64,000 nt of DNA from Pseudomonas putida (lineage in GTDB: Bacteria > Pseudomonadota > Gammaproteobacteria > Pseudomonadales > Pseudomonadaceae). Below the pieces are notes generated by a model. The model saw nothing but the letters and a program-made list of their open reading frames with translations. It was not told where the DNA came from and made no database searches. The position numbers were made by a program, and so were the translations under genes. Positions 54,415-62,554 of the stretch are shown one piece after another (position 1 is the stretch's first letter; each line of letters begins with the position of its first letter). Location: assembly GCF_001636055.1 (NCBI RefSeq), contig NZ_CP011789.1, positions 4,960,001-5,024,000 on the forward strand. Reading direction: 5' to 3'.

Positions 54415-55617
54415 TCAAACCCGCTCGATGGCCAGCGCCAACCCCTGCCCCACGCCGACACACATGGTTGCCAGGCCCTTGCGCCCGCCGCTCTTCTCCA
54501 GGTGGTGCAGCGCCGTCAGCACCAGCCGCGCGCCGCTCATGCCCAGCGGATGCCCCAGGGCGATCGCTCCGCCATTGGGGTTGACCTGAGGCGCATCGTC
54601 CGCCACGCCCAGCTCGCGCAGCACCGCCAGGCCCTGGCTGGCAAAGGCTTCGTTGAGTTCGATCACATCGAAATCAGCCACGGCGATACCCAGGCGCTCG
54701 GTGAGCTTGCGCACAGCAGGCACGGGGCCTATGCCCATCACCCGCGGCGCCACGCCGGCGCTGGCCATACCCAGGACACGGGCACGTGGGGTCAGGCCGT
54801 GTTTCTTCACCGCATCGGCCGATGCCAGGATCAGCGCCGCGGCGCCATCGTTCACACCCGACGCATTGCCAGCAGTGACGGTCTTGTCCGCGCCATTGAC
54901 CGGCTTGAGCCTGGCCAGCGCTTCCAGGGTGGTGTCCGGGCGCAGGTGTTCATCCTGCTCGACCAGGGTTTCGCCCTTTTTGTGGACGATACGCACCGGC
55001 ACGATCTCCTCGGCGAAGAAACCTGCTGCCTGGGCGGCGGCGGCCTTCTGCTGGCTGCGCAGGGCGAAGGCATCCTGGTCAGCACGCGAGACCCGGTGAT
55101 CGTCGGCAACGTTGTCGGCAGTCTCAGGCATGGCATCGACACCGTACTGAGCCTTCATCAACGGGTTGATAAAGCGCCAGCCGATGGTGGTGTCTTCGAG
55201 CTTCATGTTGCGCGAGTAGCCACTCTCGGCCTTGCCCATCACGAACGGCGCGCGCGACATCGACTCGACGCCACCAGCGATGGCCAGCTCCATCTCGCCA
55301 CTGGCGATGGCGCGAAACGCCGTGCCGACCGCATCCATGCCCGAGGCGCAGAGGCGGTTGAGGGTCACGCCGGGAATGCTCTCGGGCAGGCCAGCCAGCA
55401 GCAGCGCCATGCGCGCGACGTTGCGGTTATCCTCGCCGGCCTGGTTGGCGCAGCCGAGAAACACTTCGTCGAGCTGATCCCAGCGAACCTGCGGGTTGCG
55501 CTCGACCAGCGCCTTGAGCGGCACCGCCGCCAGGTCGTCGGCGCGCACACCAGCCAAGGCGCCACCGAAACGGCCAATCGGGGTACGGATCGCGTCGCAG
55601 ATGAATACGTCACGCAT
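54415..55617 (-). CDS. pcaF: Beta-ketoadipyl-CoA thiolase
   Basis: Splits beta-ketoadipyl-CoA with CoA into succinyl-CoA and acetyl-CoA, the last step of the pathway. A type II thiolase of 400 residues with acylated Cys90 ([13 protein letters not shown]), the His in [10 protein letters not shown] and the second Cys in MCVGVGQG. The opening [20 protein letters not shown] is the PcaF type. Its ATG overlaps the pcaJ stop by one base, so pcaIJF is one coupled operon. Confidence 0.97.
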   Translation of the reverse strand: MRDVFICDAIRTPIGRFGGALAGVRADDLAAVPLKALVERNPQVRWDQLDEVFLGCANQAGEDNRNVARMALLLAGLPESIPGVTLNRLCASGMDAVGTAFRAIASGEMELAIAGGVESMSRAPFVMGKAESGYSRNMKLEDTTIGWRFINPLMKAQYGVDAMPETADNVADDHRVSRADQDAFALRSQQKAAAAQAAGFFAEEIVPVRIVHKKGETLVEQDEHLRPDTTLEALARLKPVNGADKTVTAGNASGVNDGAAALILASADAVKKHGLTPRARVLGMASAGVAPRVMGIGPVPAVRKLTERLGIAVADFDVIELNEAFASQGLAVLRELGVADDAPQVNPNGGAIALGHPLGMSGARLVLTALHHLEKSGGRKGLATMCVGVGQGLALAIERV

Positions 55618-56396
55618 CAGGCTTCTCCTGCGCTCTGGCCATGGGCTGCTGCAGTACGGGCTTCAAGATCACGCAGGGCGGTCAATTCTGTCTCGCTCGG
55701 CTCGGCGGTGGCCTGCACGTCATCGGCAAAGCGAATCGCCCAGCCGGTGGCGGCGACGATCTGTTCGCGGGTCACGCCCGGATGGATCGAGGTAACGACG
55801 AATTCGTGGGTGCCGACTTCCGGCTCCATGATGCACAGGTCGGTGATGATGCCCACCGGCCCCTCGCCGGGCAGGCCCAGGCGCTTGCGCGAATCGCCGC
55901 CCTCGCCGTGCCCGACCGAGGTGATGAAGTCGAGCTTGTCGACGAAAGCGCGCGGCGACTGCTTCAGAATGATCAGCACCTGCTTGGCGGAGCCTGCGAT
56001 CTCTGGCGCACCGCCCGCGCCCGGCAGGCGAGTCTTGGGCGCGTGGTAATCACCGACCACGGTGGTGTTGATGTTGCCGAAGCGGTCGACCTGGGCGGCG
56101 CCGAGGAAGCCCACATCGATACGACCGCCCTGCAGCCAATAGCGGAAGATCTCGCCGGTCGGCACCACGGTGTCAGCGGTCTCAGCCAACTCGCCATCGC
56201 CGATCGACAGCGGCAACACACTCGGTTTGGCACCGATCGGGCCAGACTCATAGATCAGCACCACGTCGGGCGACGAGGTCAGGCGCGCCAGGTTGGCGGC
56301 CTTGGACGGCAGGCCGATCCCCACGAAGCAAACGGCGCCGTTACGCAGGCGACGGGCCGCGGCCACGGTCATCATTTCGGAGGTGGAGTAGCTCAT
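55617..56396 (-). CDS. pcaJ: 3-oxoadipate CoA-transferase subunit B
   Basis: Beta subunit of the succinyl-CoA:3-oxoadipate CoA-transferase. The 259 residues include the class I CoA-transferase beta signature, with the catalytic Glu50 in YESGPIG that forms the acyl-enzyme. [21 protein letters not shown] and [11 protein letters not shown] are typical. It overlaps pcaI by four bases and pcaF by one. Confidence 0.96.
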   Translation of the reverse strand: MSYSTSEMMTVAAARRLRNGAVCFVGIGLPSKAANLARLTSSPDVVLIYESGPIGAKPSVLPLSIGDGELAETADTVVPTGEIFRYWLQGGRIDVGFLGAAQVDRFGNINTTVVGDYHAPKTRLPGAGGAPEIAGSAKQVLIILKQSPRAFVDKLDFITSVGHGEGGDSRKRLGLPGEGPVGIITDLCIMEPEVGTHEFVVTSIHPGVTREQIVAATGWAIRFADDVQATAEPSETELTALRDLEARTAAAHGQSAGEA

Positions 56397-57241
56397 TGTT
56401 CAGCCTCCAGCTTGCGCTTGAATTCGGTGAAGTCGGTGGTACCGCGGATGTAGGTGTCGATCCAGGCCGTGAAGGATTCGCGGTTGCGCGCGATCGGGTC
56501 CCAGGCCTGGTAGAAGCGGTTGTCACGCTCGTAGTAGCCATGGGCGTAGGACGGATGCGCGCCGCCCGGTACCAGGCACACTGCACTGAGCGCCCAGGTC
56601 GGCAGTACGCAGGCGTTCATCGGCGCTTGCAGGTCGTCGACGATTTCCTCGACTGTGACGATGCAGCGCTTGGCGGCCAAGGCCGCTTCCTTCTGCACCC
56701 CGAGGATGCCCCACAGCAGCACGTTGCCCTTGCGGTCGGCTTTCTGCGCGTGGATCACGGTGACATCCGGGCGAACCGAAGGCACGGCAGCCAGCACTTC
56801 GCCCGTGAAAGGGCAAGTGACCGACTTGATCAGCGGGTTGACCTTGGGCAGGTCGGAGCCGGCGTAGGCACGCAATACCGCGAACGGCAGGCCGGAGGCG
56901 CCGGCAACGTAGGCGTTGGCCAGGTCGGCATGGCTGTGCTCTTCGATCTCGATCGCGTGCGGCCATTGTTTCTCCACGGCGTCGCGCAGGCGATGCAGCG
57001 AGCCGACCCCCGGGTTGCCGCCCCACGAGAAGATCAGTTTGCGCGCACAACCGGCACCGATCAGTTGGTCGTAGATCAGGTCCGGGGTCATGCGCACCAG
57101 CGTGAGGTCGCGTTTGCCCTGGCGGATGATTTCGTGACCGGCGGCGGTTGGAATCAGGTGGGTGAAACCTTCGAGGGCAACGCTGTCGCCGTCGTGGACG
57201 AACTGCTTCACGGCATCATGAAGCGAGAGGATTGCTGCCAT
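56393..57241 (-). CDS. pcaI: 3-oxoadipate CoA-transferase subunit A
   Basis: Alpha subunit, 282 residues, giving with PcaJ the enzyme that activates beta-ketoadipate to its CoA ester. The glycine-rich signature appears as SWGGNPGVGSLHRLRDA, with CPFTGEVLAAVPSVRPDV, VIHAQKADRKGNVLLWG following. It is the first gene of pcaIJF. A PcaR box lies about 90-120 bases upstream. Confidence 0.95.
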   Translation of the reverse strand: MAAILSLHDAVKQFVHDGDSVALEGFTHLIPTAAGHEIIRQGKRDLTLVRMTPDLIYDQLIGAGCARKLIFSWGGNPGVGSLHRLRDAVEKQWPHAIEIEEHSHADLANAYVAGASGLPFAVLRAYAGSDLPKVNPLIKSVTCPFTGEVLAAVPSVRPDVTVIHAQKADRKGNVLLWGILGVQKEAALAAKRCIVTVEEIVDDLQAPMNACVLPTWALSAVCLVPGGAHPSYAHGYYERDNRFYQAWDPIARNRESFTAWIDTYIRGTTDFTEFKRKLEAEQ

Positions 57242-57328
57242 TGGAGACTCCTGGTCAGGCTGAGTCGGGTTTGAGTGCAGCGTCGCTGCGATGGGCTCAG
57301 ATTAAGGAGACCGGGGGTGGGGAAACAA

Positions 57329-57361
57329 TCCGATAATCGACCTTTTGTGCGGTTATCGAAC
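57329..57361. promoter_or_regulatory. PcaR operator of pcaIJF
   Basis: On the minus strand GTTCGATAACCGCACA is followed after four bases by GTCGATTATCGG, two degenerate copies of the PcaR recognition motif (GTTCGATAATCGCAC). It lies 88 bases upstream of the pcaI ATG. Confidence 0.78.
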
Positions 57362-57396
57362 GGTTTGAATGCGTTACCGGTGATGACGAGTGGCGA

Positions 57397-57553
57397 CCTT
57401 TTCGCGGGCAAGCCCGCTCCCACAAGGGAGTAACTGTCTTGCTCAAAATCTAAAGGCCAGCCCAATCCCTAGACTGCCCCAAGGGTTGGATTTGTGTCCA
57501 ACTTCCTGGGGGCAGTCCCAATCCCTGTGGGAGCGGGCTTGCCCGCGAAAAGG
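57397..57553. repeat. Inverted REP pair with perfect 28-bp arms
   Basis: The left arm starts CCTTTTCGCGGGCAAGCCCG and the right arm is its exact reverse complement over 28 bases (57397-57424 with 57526-57553). They enclose 101 bases that include the IS-like palindrome. It follows pcaK on the minus strand. Confidence 0.92.
57461..57526. mobile_element. Possible miniature IS3/IS150-like element remnant
   Basis: GACTGCCCC (57472-57480) and GGGGCAGTC (57509-57517) are inverted, with a second inner pair GTTGGA (57485-57490) and TCCAAC (57497-57502). The combination resembles IS150-group ends (ACTGxCCCC ... GTTGGAC) placed head to head. The 10-bp direct repeat CCCAATCCCT flanks it (57461-57470 and 57517-57526). 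No transposase. Identity inferred. Confidence 0.45.
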
Positions 57554-57572
57554 CCACTCCCCCAATGCCTGA

Positions 57573-58919
57573 TCAGGTGGCGTCAGCGTGACTCACCAAG
57601 CCTTTGACGATAACCCCGACGGTCGCCAGCGCCGCCGGCACCAGAAGCGCGGTCAGCACCTGCTCGAAGGTCCAGCCCAGCCCCAGCAGCGTCGCCCCGC
57701 TCCAGGCTCCGAGAATCGCGCCGAAACGGCCAATGCCCAGCATCCACGACACCCCCGTGGCACGCCCCTGGGTCGGATAGAATCGCGCTGCCAGCGACGG
57801 CATCGCCGACTGTGCTCCGTTCACGCACATCCCCGCGACCAGCACCAGAATGGCCAGCAACGTGATGTTGCCCAGGCTTTGACCCACCGCGTAGGCAAAC
57901 ACCCCGGCCAGCAGGTAGAAAATGCCGATGACCTTGTGCGGATTGAAGCGGTCCATCGCCCAGCCCACCGCCACGGCGCTGAGTACGCCGCCGAACTGGA
58001 ACAGCGCACCGATGAAGGCTGCTGTTTCAAGGCTGGCGCCACTGTCGCGCATCAGCGTCGGCAGCCAACTGGTCAGCAGGTAGACGATCACCAGGCCCAT
58101 GAAGTAGGTCAGCCATAGCAGCACCGTGCCCAGGCCATATGTGCCAGAGAAAATGACCGCGAAGACGTTGCGCGCAGCCACGGCCTTCTGCTCCGGCACG
58201 CTGAAGCTCGCGGCCTGGGCAACCACGGCCGGAGCGATCGGGGCAAGCGTCTTGCGCACCTTGTCGGTGCCGCGATTGCGCACCACCAGAAAACGCGCCG
58301 ACTCCGGCAACCACACCAGCAGCACCACCGCCAGCAGCAACGGCAGCACACCGCCCAGCACCAGCAGGCTGTGCCAGCCGTAGGCTGGGATAAGCTTGGC
58401 AGAGATGAAGCCACCACCGGCCATGCCCAGGTTGAAGCCGCAGAACATGCTGGTCACCAGCAGCGACTTCAAGCGCTCCGGGGTGTATTCGGACAGCAGG
58501 GTCGTGGCATTGGGCATGCCAGCGCCCAGGCCGAGGCCTGTCAGGAAACGCAGCACCAGTAGTTGATCGACATTGCTGGCGTACGCCGAGGCCAGGCTGA
58601 AACCGCCGAACACCAGTACCGCGCCTACCAGCACGCCCTTGCGACCGAAGCGGTCTGCCAGCGGCCCGGAACCCAGGGCGCCGAAGACCATGCCAATCAG
58701 TGCGGCGCTCATTACCGGGCCCAGGCTGGCACGGTCGATCCCCCACTCCTGGGACAGCGCCGGAGCGATGAACCCCATCGCTGCGGTGTCCAGGCCATCG
58801 AGGAAGACAATCAGGAAGCACAGGATCACCACCCGCCATTGATAGCGGGACAGCGGCTGGTCGTTGATGAACGACTGTACATCGAGGCAGTTGCCGACAG
58901 CAGTTTGCGGTTTGTTCAT
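57573..58919 (-). CDS. pcaK: PcaK, 4-hydroxybenzoate/protocatechuate MFS importer and chemoreceptor
   Basis: Inner-membrane aromatic-acid:H+ symporter, 448 residues, 12 helices. The helix 1 motif FLIVFLDGLDTAAMGFIAPA contains the DGxD Asp residues essential in P. putida PcaK. GPLADRFGRKGVLVG is the MFS loop 2-3. In P. putida PcaK also serves chemotaxis to 4-hydroxybenzoate. ATG at 58919 gives the normal N-terminus MNKPQTAVGNCLDVQ. A PcaR-like box lies about 230 bases upstream. Confidence 0.94.
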   Translation of the reverse strand: MNKPQTAVGNCLDVQSFINDQPLSRYQWRVVILCFLIVFLDGLDTAAMGFIAPALSQEWGIDRASLGPVMSAALIGMVFGALGSGPLADRFGRKGVLVGAVLVFGGFSLASAYASNVDQLLVLRFLTGLGLGAGMPNATTLLSEYTPERLKSLLVTSMFCGFNLGMAGGGFISAKLIPAYGWHSLLVLGGVLPLLLAVVLLVWLPESARFLVVRNRGTDKVRKTLAPIAPAVVAQAASFSVPEQKAVAARNVFAVIFSGTYGLGTVLLWLTYFMGLVIVYLLTSWLPTLMRDSGASLETAAFIGALFQFGGVLSAVAVGWAMDRFNPHKVIGIFYLLAGVFAYAVGQSLGNITLLAILVLVAGMCVNGAQSAMPSLAARFYPTQGRATGVSWMLGIGRFGAILGAWSGATLLGLGWTFEQVLTALLVPAALATVGVIVKGLVSHADAT

Positions 58920-59222
58920 TGTTGTTATCCAGAAGATGGGCGCAGGTACACCGCTGCGACCAATAAGGCGCAGGGCTAAAGAAACCGGTACGGGCGTTGA
59001 AATCAGCTGGGTAACGATGCAACTGCGCAAGGCAGCGAGGGGACAGTGGTCATGGGCTTGTCTCGTGTTGTTATTGTCCGGTCGGCAGCGCCGAACGTTG
59101 CGAGAAACATTAATCAGCACCTGCGGCGGGCGCAATTCACGAGGAACGACATTGTGCGTTTATCGCACAAGAATAGTTCTACCGCTTGTCCACCTATTGC
59201 GGCGGCGCGCCATCCCAGACGC
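58920..59222. other. 303-bp gap between pcaR and pcaK
   Basis: Both neighbours are on the minus strand. It holds the pcaK promoter and the PcaR-like box at 59151-59171. No gene is seen. Confidence 0.6.
59151..59171. promoter_or_regulatory. PcaR-like box upstream of pcaK
   Basis: CTTGTGCGATAAACGCACAA on the minus strand contains TGTGCGATAAACGCACA, a near-palindrome sharing GCGATAA-CGCAC with the PcaR motif. It is farther from the start (about 230 bases) than usual. Confidence 0.5.
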
Positions 59223-60092
59223 TCAACCGAACAACTGATGGCAAAGATCTCGGCTGGCCGACAACAGTATGGGCAAGAAGCGCTGTTCCAGTTCGTTGCG
59301 CGTCACCCGTCCGACGTGGGTGCTGACATTCAGTGCTGCCAGCACTTGCCCTGAAGCGTCATAGATCGGCACGGCGATCGAGCGCAACCCCTGCTCCAGC
59401 TCCTGGTCGACCACACACCAGCCCTGGGCGCGCACCTGTTGGATACAGGCGAACAGCGACTCGGGATCATGCAAGGTGCGGCTGGTTCGAGCCTTGAGAT
59501 CGGCGCGCTCGAAGTACTCGCGCAGGCTGGTGTCGTCCAGTGCCGCCAGGAGGATTCGGCCCATGGAGGTGCAATAGGCCGGTAGGCGGCCACCCACCGA
59601 CAGGTCGACCGAAATCAGACGCTCCACCGTCGCCGAGCGGGCGATGTAGAGAATGTCGTCGCCTTCGAGGGTCGCCATGTTCGCCGCTTCGTGCAGTTGC
59701 TCGCTGATACGGTCCAGGTAGGGCTGGGCCGAGACGGCCAGCGGCGTCGAGGAGAGGTAGGCATGCCCCAACGTCAGCACCTTGGGCAGCAACGAATAGG
59801 TACGTCCGTCGGAAGTGGCGTAACCGAGTTTGATCAAGGTGTGCAGACAACGACGCACTGCGGCGCGGGGGATTTCCGTGCGGTGGCTGATCTGGGCAAT
59901 GGTCAGGTGGCGCTTGCGCTCCTGGAAGGCCTGGATCACCGCCAGCCCCCGGGCCAGAGAGGTCATGAAGTCGGGGTCGCCGGTGAACGCCTGAATGCGC
60001 TTGGCCGGCGATGCGACGATCGGCGGTGCCAGGGAAGGCGAGACGGCACGCTGCGGATCGCTGGGCGTGGAAGCGTTGGTTTCATCGTTCAT
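59223..60092 (-). CDS. pcaR: PcaR, IclR-family regulator of the pca genes
   Basis: Activates pca genes in the presence of beta-ketoadipate and represses itself. The 289 residues contain an IclR HTH (about 45-100, SLARGLAVIQAFQERKRHLT, ISHRTEIPRAAVRRCL) and an effector domain (about 115-285, NMATLEGDDILYIARSA through VSTHVGRVTRNEL). The N-terminal 35 residues are low-complexity, as in P. putida PcaR. PcaR boxes lie immediately upstream and at pcaI. Confidence 0.95.
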   Translation of the reverse strand: MNDETNASTPSDPQRAVSPSLAPPIVASPAKRIQAFTGDPDFMTSLARGLAVIQAFQERKRHLTIAQISHRTEIPRAAVRRCLHTLIKLGYATSDGRTYSLLPKVLTLGHAYLSSTPLAVSAQPYLDRISEQLHEAANMATLEGDDILYIARSATVERLISVDLSVGGRLPAYCTSMGRILLAALDDTSLREYFERADLKARTSRTLHDPESLFACIQQVRAQGWCVVDQELEQGLRSIAVPIYDASGQVLAALNVSTHVGRVTRNELEQRFLPILLSASRDLCHQLFG

Positions 60093-60120
60093 CGGCAGAC
60101 CTCAAAAAAAACGGCGCTTC

Positions 60121-60154
60121 GTGCGATTATCGAACAAGCGGCCGATAATCGCAA
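60121..60154. promoter_or_regulatory. PcaR operator at its own promoter
   Basis: On the minus strand GCGATTATCGGCC and TTGTTCGATAATCGCAC are two copies of the PcaR motif about one helical turn and a half apart. The second is nearly a perfect match to GTTCGATAATCGCAC. It lies 29 bases upstream of the pcaR ATG. Confidence 0.82.
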
Positions 60155-60276
60155 TTGACCGCCGACACGTTTGCTTATACCTTTCTCATGCCCTTGTGGC
60201 TTCTTTGGAGAGACTGGTCAGGTACCCACCGTAGAAGACTAAAGGCAGCGGCCTCGCTTACCAGCGAGGCCGTTTT
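60155..60276 (+). ncRNA. Possible short transcript next to the PcaR operator
   Basis: TTGACC (60155-60160) and an extended -10 TGCTTATAC (60172-60180) give a plausible plus-strand promoter. About 65 bases later CGGCCTCGC-TTACCA-GCGAGGCCG-TTTTC (60249-60276) forms a clean terminator. No protein-coding gene lies between, so a transcript of roughly 90 nt is predicted. Short -35/-10 spacing makes this tentative. Confidence 0.3.
60249..60276 (+). terminator. Orphan intrinsic terminator
   Basis: A perfect 9-bp GC-rich stem with a 6-base loop and TTTT on the plus strand, with no plus-strand gene upstream to end. Confidence 0.75.
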
Positions 60277-60507
60277 CATTTCTGCACTGTTTATCCGAAC
60301 TTTACTCGGTACGTCGCCTCCAACTTCCCAAGTACAACGGGTCAACTTCCCACTGCACAATCAGGCTCGAGTAAAGGCCGTGGCCATTGGTGATTCGACG
60401 GTTATAATTCGGCGCTCGGGTCTGTATGCACGCTGGGAAATGGATCCACGCGCATCGCGTGTTACAGCCCCGTACCGAGAACCTCTTCAATTTATCAGGT
60501 CGATACT

Positions 60508-60708
60508 GTGACGAAAGATGAACTGCGCGCCGAACTCGAGCGCCAGGCAGAACGTTACAAGGATGTTTATGGTGGTGAAGTCACCACTTATGCTGCCCAA
60601 CCGGAACCGGAACGCAAACCCTGGCGCAAACGTGCCAGCCTCCTTGACCAAGCCTTCTCCGAGGAACTGGAGAAGATGGAAAAGGAACGGCGCCCCGAAG
60701 AGCCTTGA
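60508..60708 (+). CDS. Small hypothetical protein, charged and helical
   Basis: A 66-residue soluble protein beginning with GTG at 60508 ([20 protein letters not shown]). It is highly charged, with a helical start, a central [19 protein letters not shown] and an acidic/basic helical end ([20 protein letters not shown]). I recall similar unnamed proteins next to pit in Pseudomonas, but no function. No membrane segment or metal motif. The start is uncertain because the ribosome-binding site is weak. Confidence 0.68.
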   Translation: MTKDELRAELERQAERYKDVYGGEVTTYAAQPEPERKPWRKRASLLDQAFSEELEKMEKERRPEEP

Positions 60709-61023
60709 GCTCAGGGCGTGATCGCAATGCGCCATGGCGCTGAACGCCATGGCGCCGTGCGCTTTTTCTGCAATCGACGATGATGAAATGGAATTACACA
60801 AATTTCATACAATCGTTTGAATCCTGCGAAGCCCTTCAATTGATCGCGTATTCGCTGCATTTCAACGAAATTAACGGTTTTTTATTCGTCGATTTCGCTT
60901 TGCTCCCTACCGTCGAACCGGCATGGCGGCTTTAGAAAAGCTGCCATCTGTCTGTCACGGGTGCATCGATTGCCATGGTTTTCTGGCATAATCCGGCCCC
61001 CCTACGACCGCCAGAAAACCTTC
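60709..61023. other. 315-bp gap upstream of pit
   Basis: Starts with a terminator-like hairpin (60729-60766), then an AT-rich stretch (60780-60905) with the pit promoter. A clear Pho box is not seen. No gene. Confidence 0.6.
60729..60766 (+). terminator. Probable terminator of the small gene
   Basis: GCGCCATGGC and GCCATGGCGC are perfect 10-bp arms with a 7-base loop; TTTTT follows nine bases after the stem. Confidence 0.6.
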
Positions 61024-62496
61024 ATGATCGATTTATTCAGCGGACTGGATGCCTGGGTAGCCGTGAGCCTGGTGCTCGCCCTCACCTTCGTGCTCGCATT
61101 CGAGTTCATCAATGGCTTTCATGACACCGCCAACGCGGTAGCCACCGTCATCTATACCAAAGCCATGCCGCCGCACCTGGCCGTGTTCTTCTCGGGTGTG
61201 TTCAACTTCCTCGGGGTTCTGCTCGGCGGTGTCGGGGTGGCCTATGCCATCGTGCACCTGCTGCCGGTCGAGCTGCTGATCAACGTGAACACCGGGCATG
61301 GCCTGGCCATGGTCTTCTCCCTGCTCGCCGCCGCCATCACCTGGAACCTGGGAACCTGGTATTTCGGTATCCCGGCGTCCAGCTCGCACACCCTGATCGG
61401 CTCGATTCTCGGGGTTGGCCTGGCCAACGCACTGCTCAGCGACATCCCGCTGGGTGACGGCGTGAACTGGCAGAAAGCGATCGACATCGCCATGTCGCTG
61501 GTGGTCTCGCCCATGGCCGGCTTCGCCGTTGCCGCACTGGTGCTGATTGGCCTGAAATGGTGGCGCCCGCTGTCGAAGATGCACAAGACCCCGGACCAGC
61601 GCCGCAAGCTCGACGACAAGAAGCACCCACCCTTCTGGAACCGCCTGGTGCTGGTGATCTCGGCCATGGGCGTGAGCTTCGTGCACGGCTCCAACGACGG
61701 CCAGAAAGGCATTGGCCTGATCATGCTGGTGCTGATCGGTATCGTCCCGGCCAAGTTCGTTCTCGACCTGAACAGCACCACCTACCAGATCGAGCGCACC
61801 CGCGACGCCACCCTGCACATGAGCCAGTTCTACCAGCGCAATGCCGCCACGCTTGGCGAGTTCCTGGCGTTGGGCAAGGCCAAGTCGAACGACCTGCCGG
61901 AGCAGTTCAGTTGCAACCCGCAACAGACCGAGCCAACCATTGCCGCGCTGCAGACCTCGCTCCAGGGCGTGACCGACTACCGTGACCTGAACGCCGAACA
62001 GCGTGTGGAAGTCCGTCGCTACCTGCTGTGCCTGGACGACACCGCGAAAAAGGTCGGAAAACTGCCAGGACTGGATAGCCGCGAGAAGGCCGACCTGGAA
62101 AAACTGCGCAAGGACCTCACCGCAACCACCGAATACGCCCCGTTCTGGGTGATCGTCGCCGTCGCCCTGGCCTTGGGCCTGGGCACCATGGTCGGCTGGA
62201 AGCGTGTGGTACTGACCGTTGGCGAGAAGATCGGCAAGCAGGGCATGACCTACGCCCAGGGCATGTCGGCACAGATCACCGCAGCTTGCGCCATCGGTAT
62301 GGCCAACGTGTTCAGCCTGCCGGTCTCGACCACCCACGTACTGTCGTCGGGTGTTGCCGGGACCATGGTCGCCAACAAGAGCGGCCTGCAAGGCGGCACG
62401 GTGAAGACCATCCTGCTGGCCTGGGTACTGACCCTGCCAGCCTCGATGGGCCTGGCGGCTGGCCTGTTCTGGCTCGCCTCCAAAGCGATCGGCTGA
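61024..62496 (+). CDS. pit: Pit-type inorganic phosphate/metal-phosphate transporter
   Basis: Low-affinity, proton-driven symporter for phosphate as a divalent-metal complex, 490 residues with about ten membrane helices. The duplicated PHO4 signatures are present: FEFINGFHDTANAVATVIYT in the N-half and VSFVHGSNDGQKGIGL in the C-half. The cytosolic loop between them is long (about 190-390), as usual for Pit. ATG at 61024 begins the normal MIDLFSGLDAWVAVSL. A strong terminator follows. Regulation by PhoB cannot be supported from the upstream bases. Confidence 0.95.
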   Translation: MIDLFSGLDAWVAVSLVLALTFVLAFEFINGFHDTANAVATVIYTKAMPPHLAVFFSGVFNFLGVLLGGVGVAYAIVHLLPVELLINVNTGHGLAMVFSLLAAAITWNLGTWYFGIPASSSHTLIGSILGVGLANALLSDIPLGDGVNWQKAIDIAMSLVVSPMAGFAVAALVLIGLKWWRPLSKMHKTPDQRRKLDDKKHPPFWNRLVLVISAMGVSFVHGSNDGQKGIGLIMLVLIGIVPAKFVLDLNSTTYQIERTRDATLHMSQFYQRNAATLGEFLALGKAKSNDLPEQFSCNPQQTEPTIAALQTSLQGVTDYRDLNAEQRVEVRRYLLCLDDTAKKVGKLPGLDSREKADLEKLRKDLTATTEYAPFWVIVAVALALGLGTMVGWKRVVLTVGEKIGKQGMTYAQGMSAQITAACAIGMANVFSLPVSTTHVLSSGVAGTMVANKSGLQGGTVKTILLAWVLTLPASMGLAAGLFWLASKAIG

Positions 62497-62510
62497 CACC
62501 TGCAGCATTG

Positions 62511-62538
62511 AAAAAGGCGCCCGCGACGGCGCCTTTTT
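62511..62538. terminator. Bidirectional intrinsic terminator
   Basis: AAAAAGGCGC and GCGCCTTTTT around a short GC loop, between the convergent pit and DUF853 genes; works in both directions by sequence. Confidence 0.88.
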
Positions 62539-62554
62539 CATGCCCTGGGGAAAC

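Larger units (their letters stand above)
57242..57572. other. 331-bp region: PcaR site, inverted REP pair and nested palindrome
   Basis: Between pcaK and pcaI, both on the minus strand. It contains the pcaIJF promoter with its PcaR box (57329-57361), an inverted REP pair with perfect 28-bp arms (57397-57424 and 57526-57553), and a nested palindrome (57461-57526). No gene is seen. Confidence 0.8.
60093..60507. other. 415-bp region upstream of pcaR
   Basis: Contains the PcaR autoregulatory operator (60121-60154), a plus-strand promoter-like sequence (60155-60180) and an intrinsic terminator (60249-60276). The remainder to 60507 probably holds the promoter of the next small gene. A plus-strand open frame across it has no protein-like character. 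Confidence 0.6.

Noticed and set aside
60155..60511. 118-residue plus-strand frame upstream of the small gene
   Set aside because: It runs through the PcaR region and an intrinsic terminator, with no ribosome-binding site or recognisable protein pattern.
60940..60975. Possible Pho box (CTGTCTGTCAC) upstream of pit
   Set aside because: Only a fragment of the CTGTCAT-N4-CTGTCAT pattern is present; too weak to report as a site.
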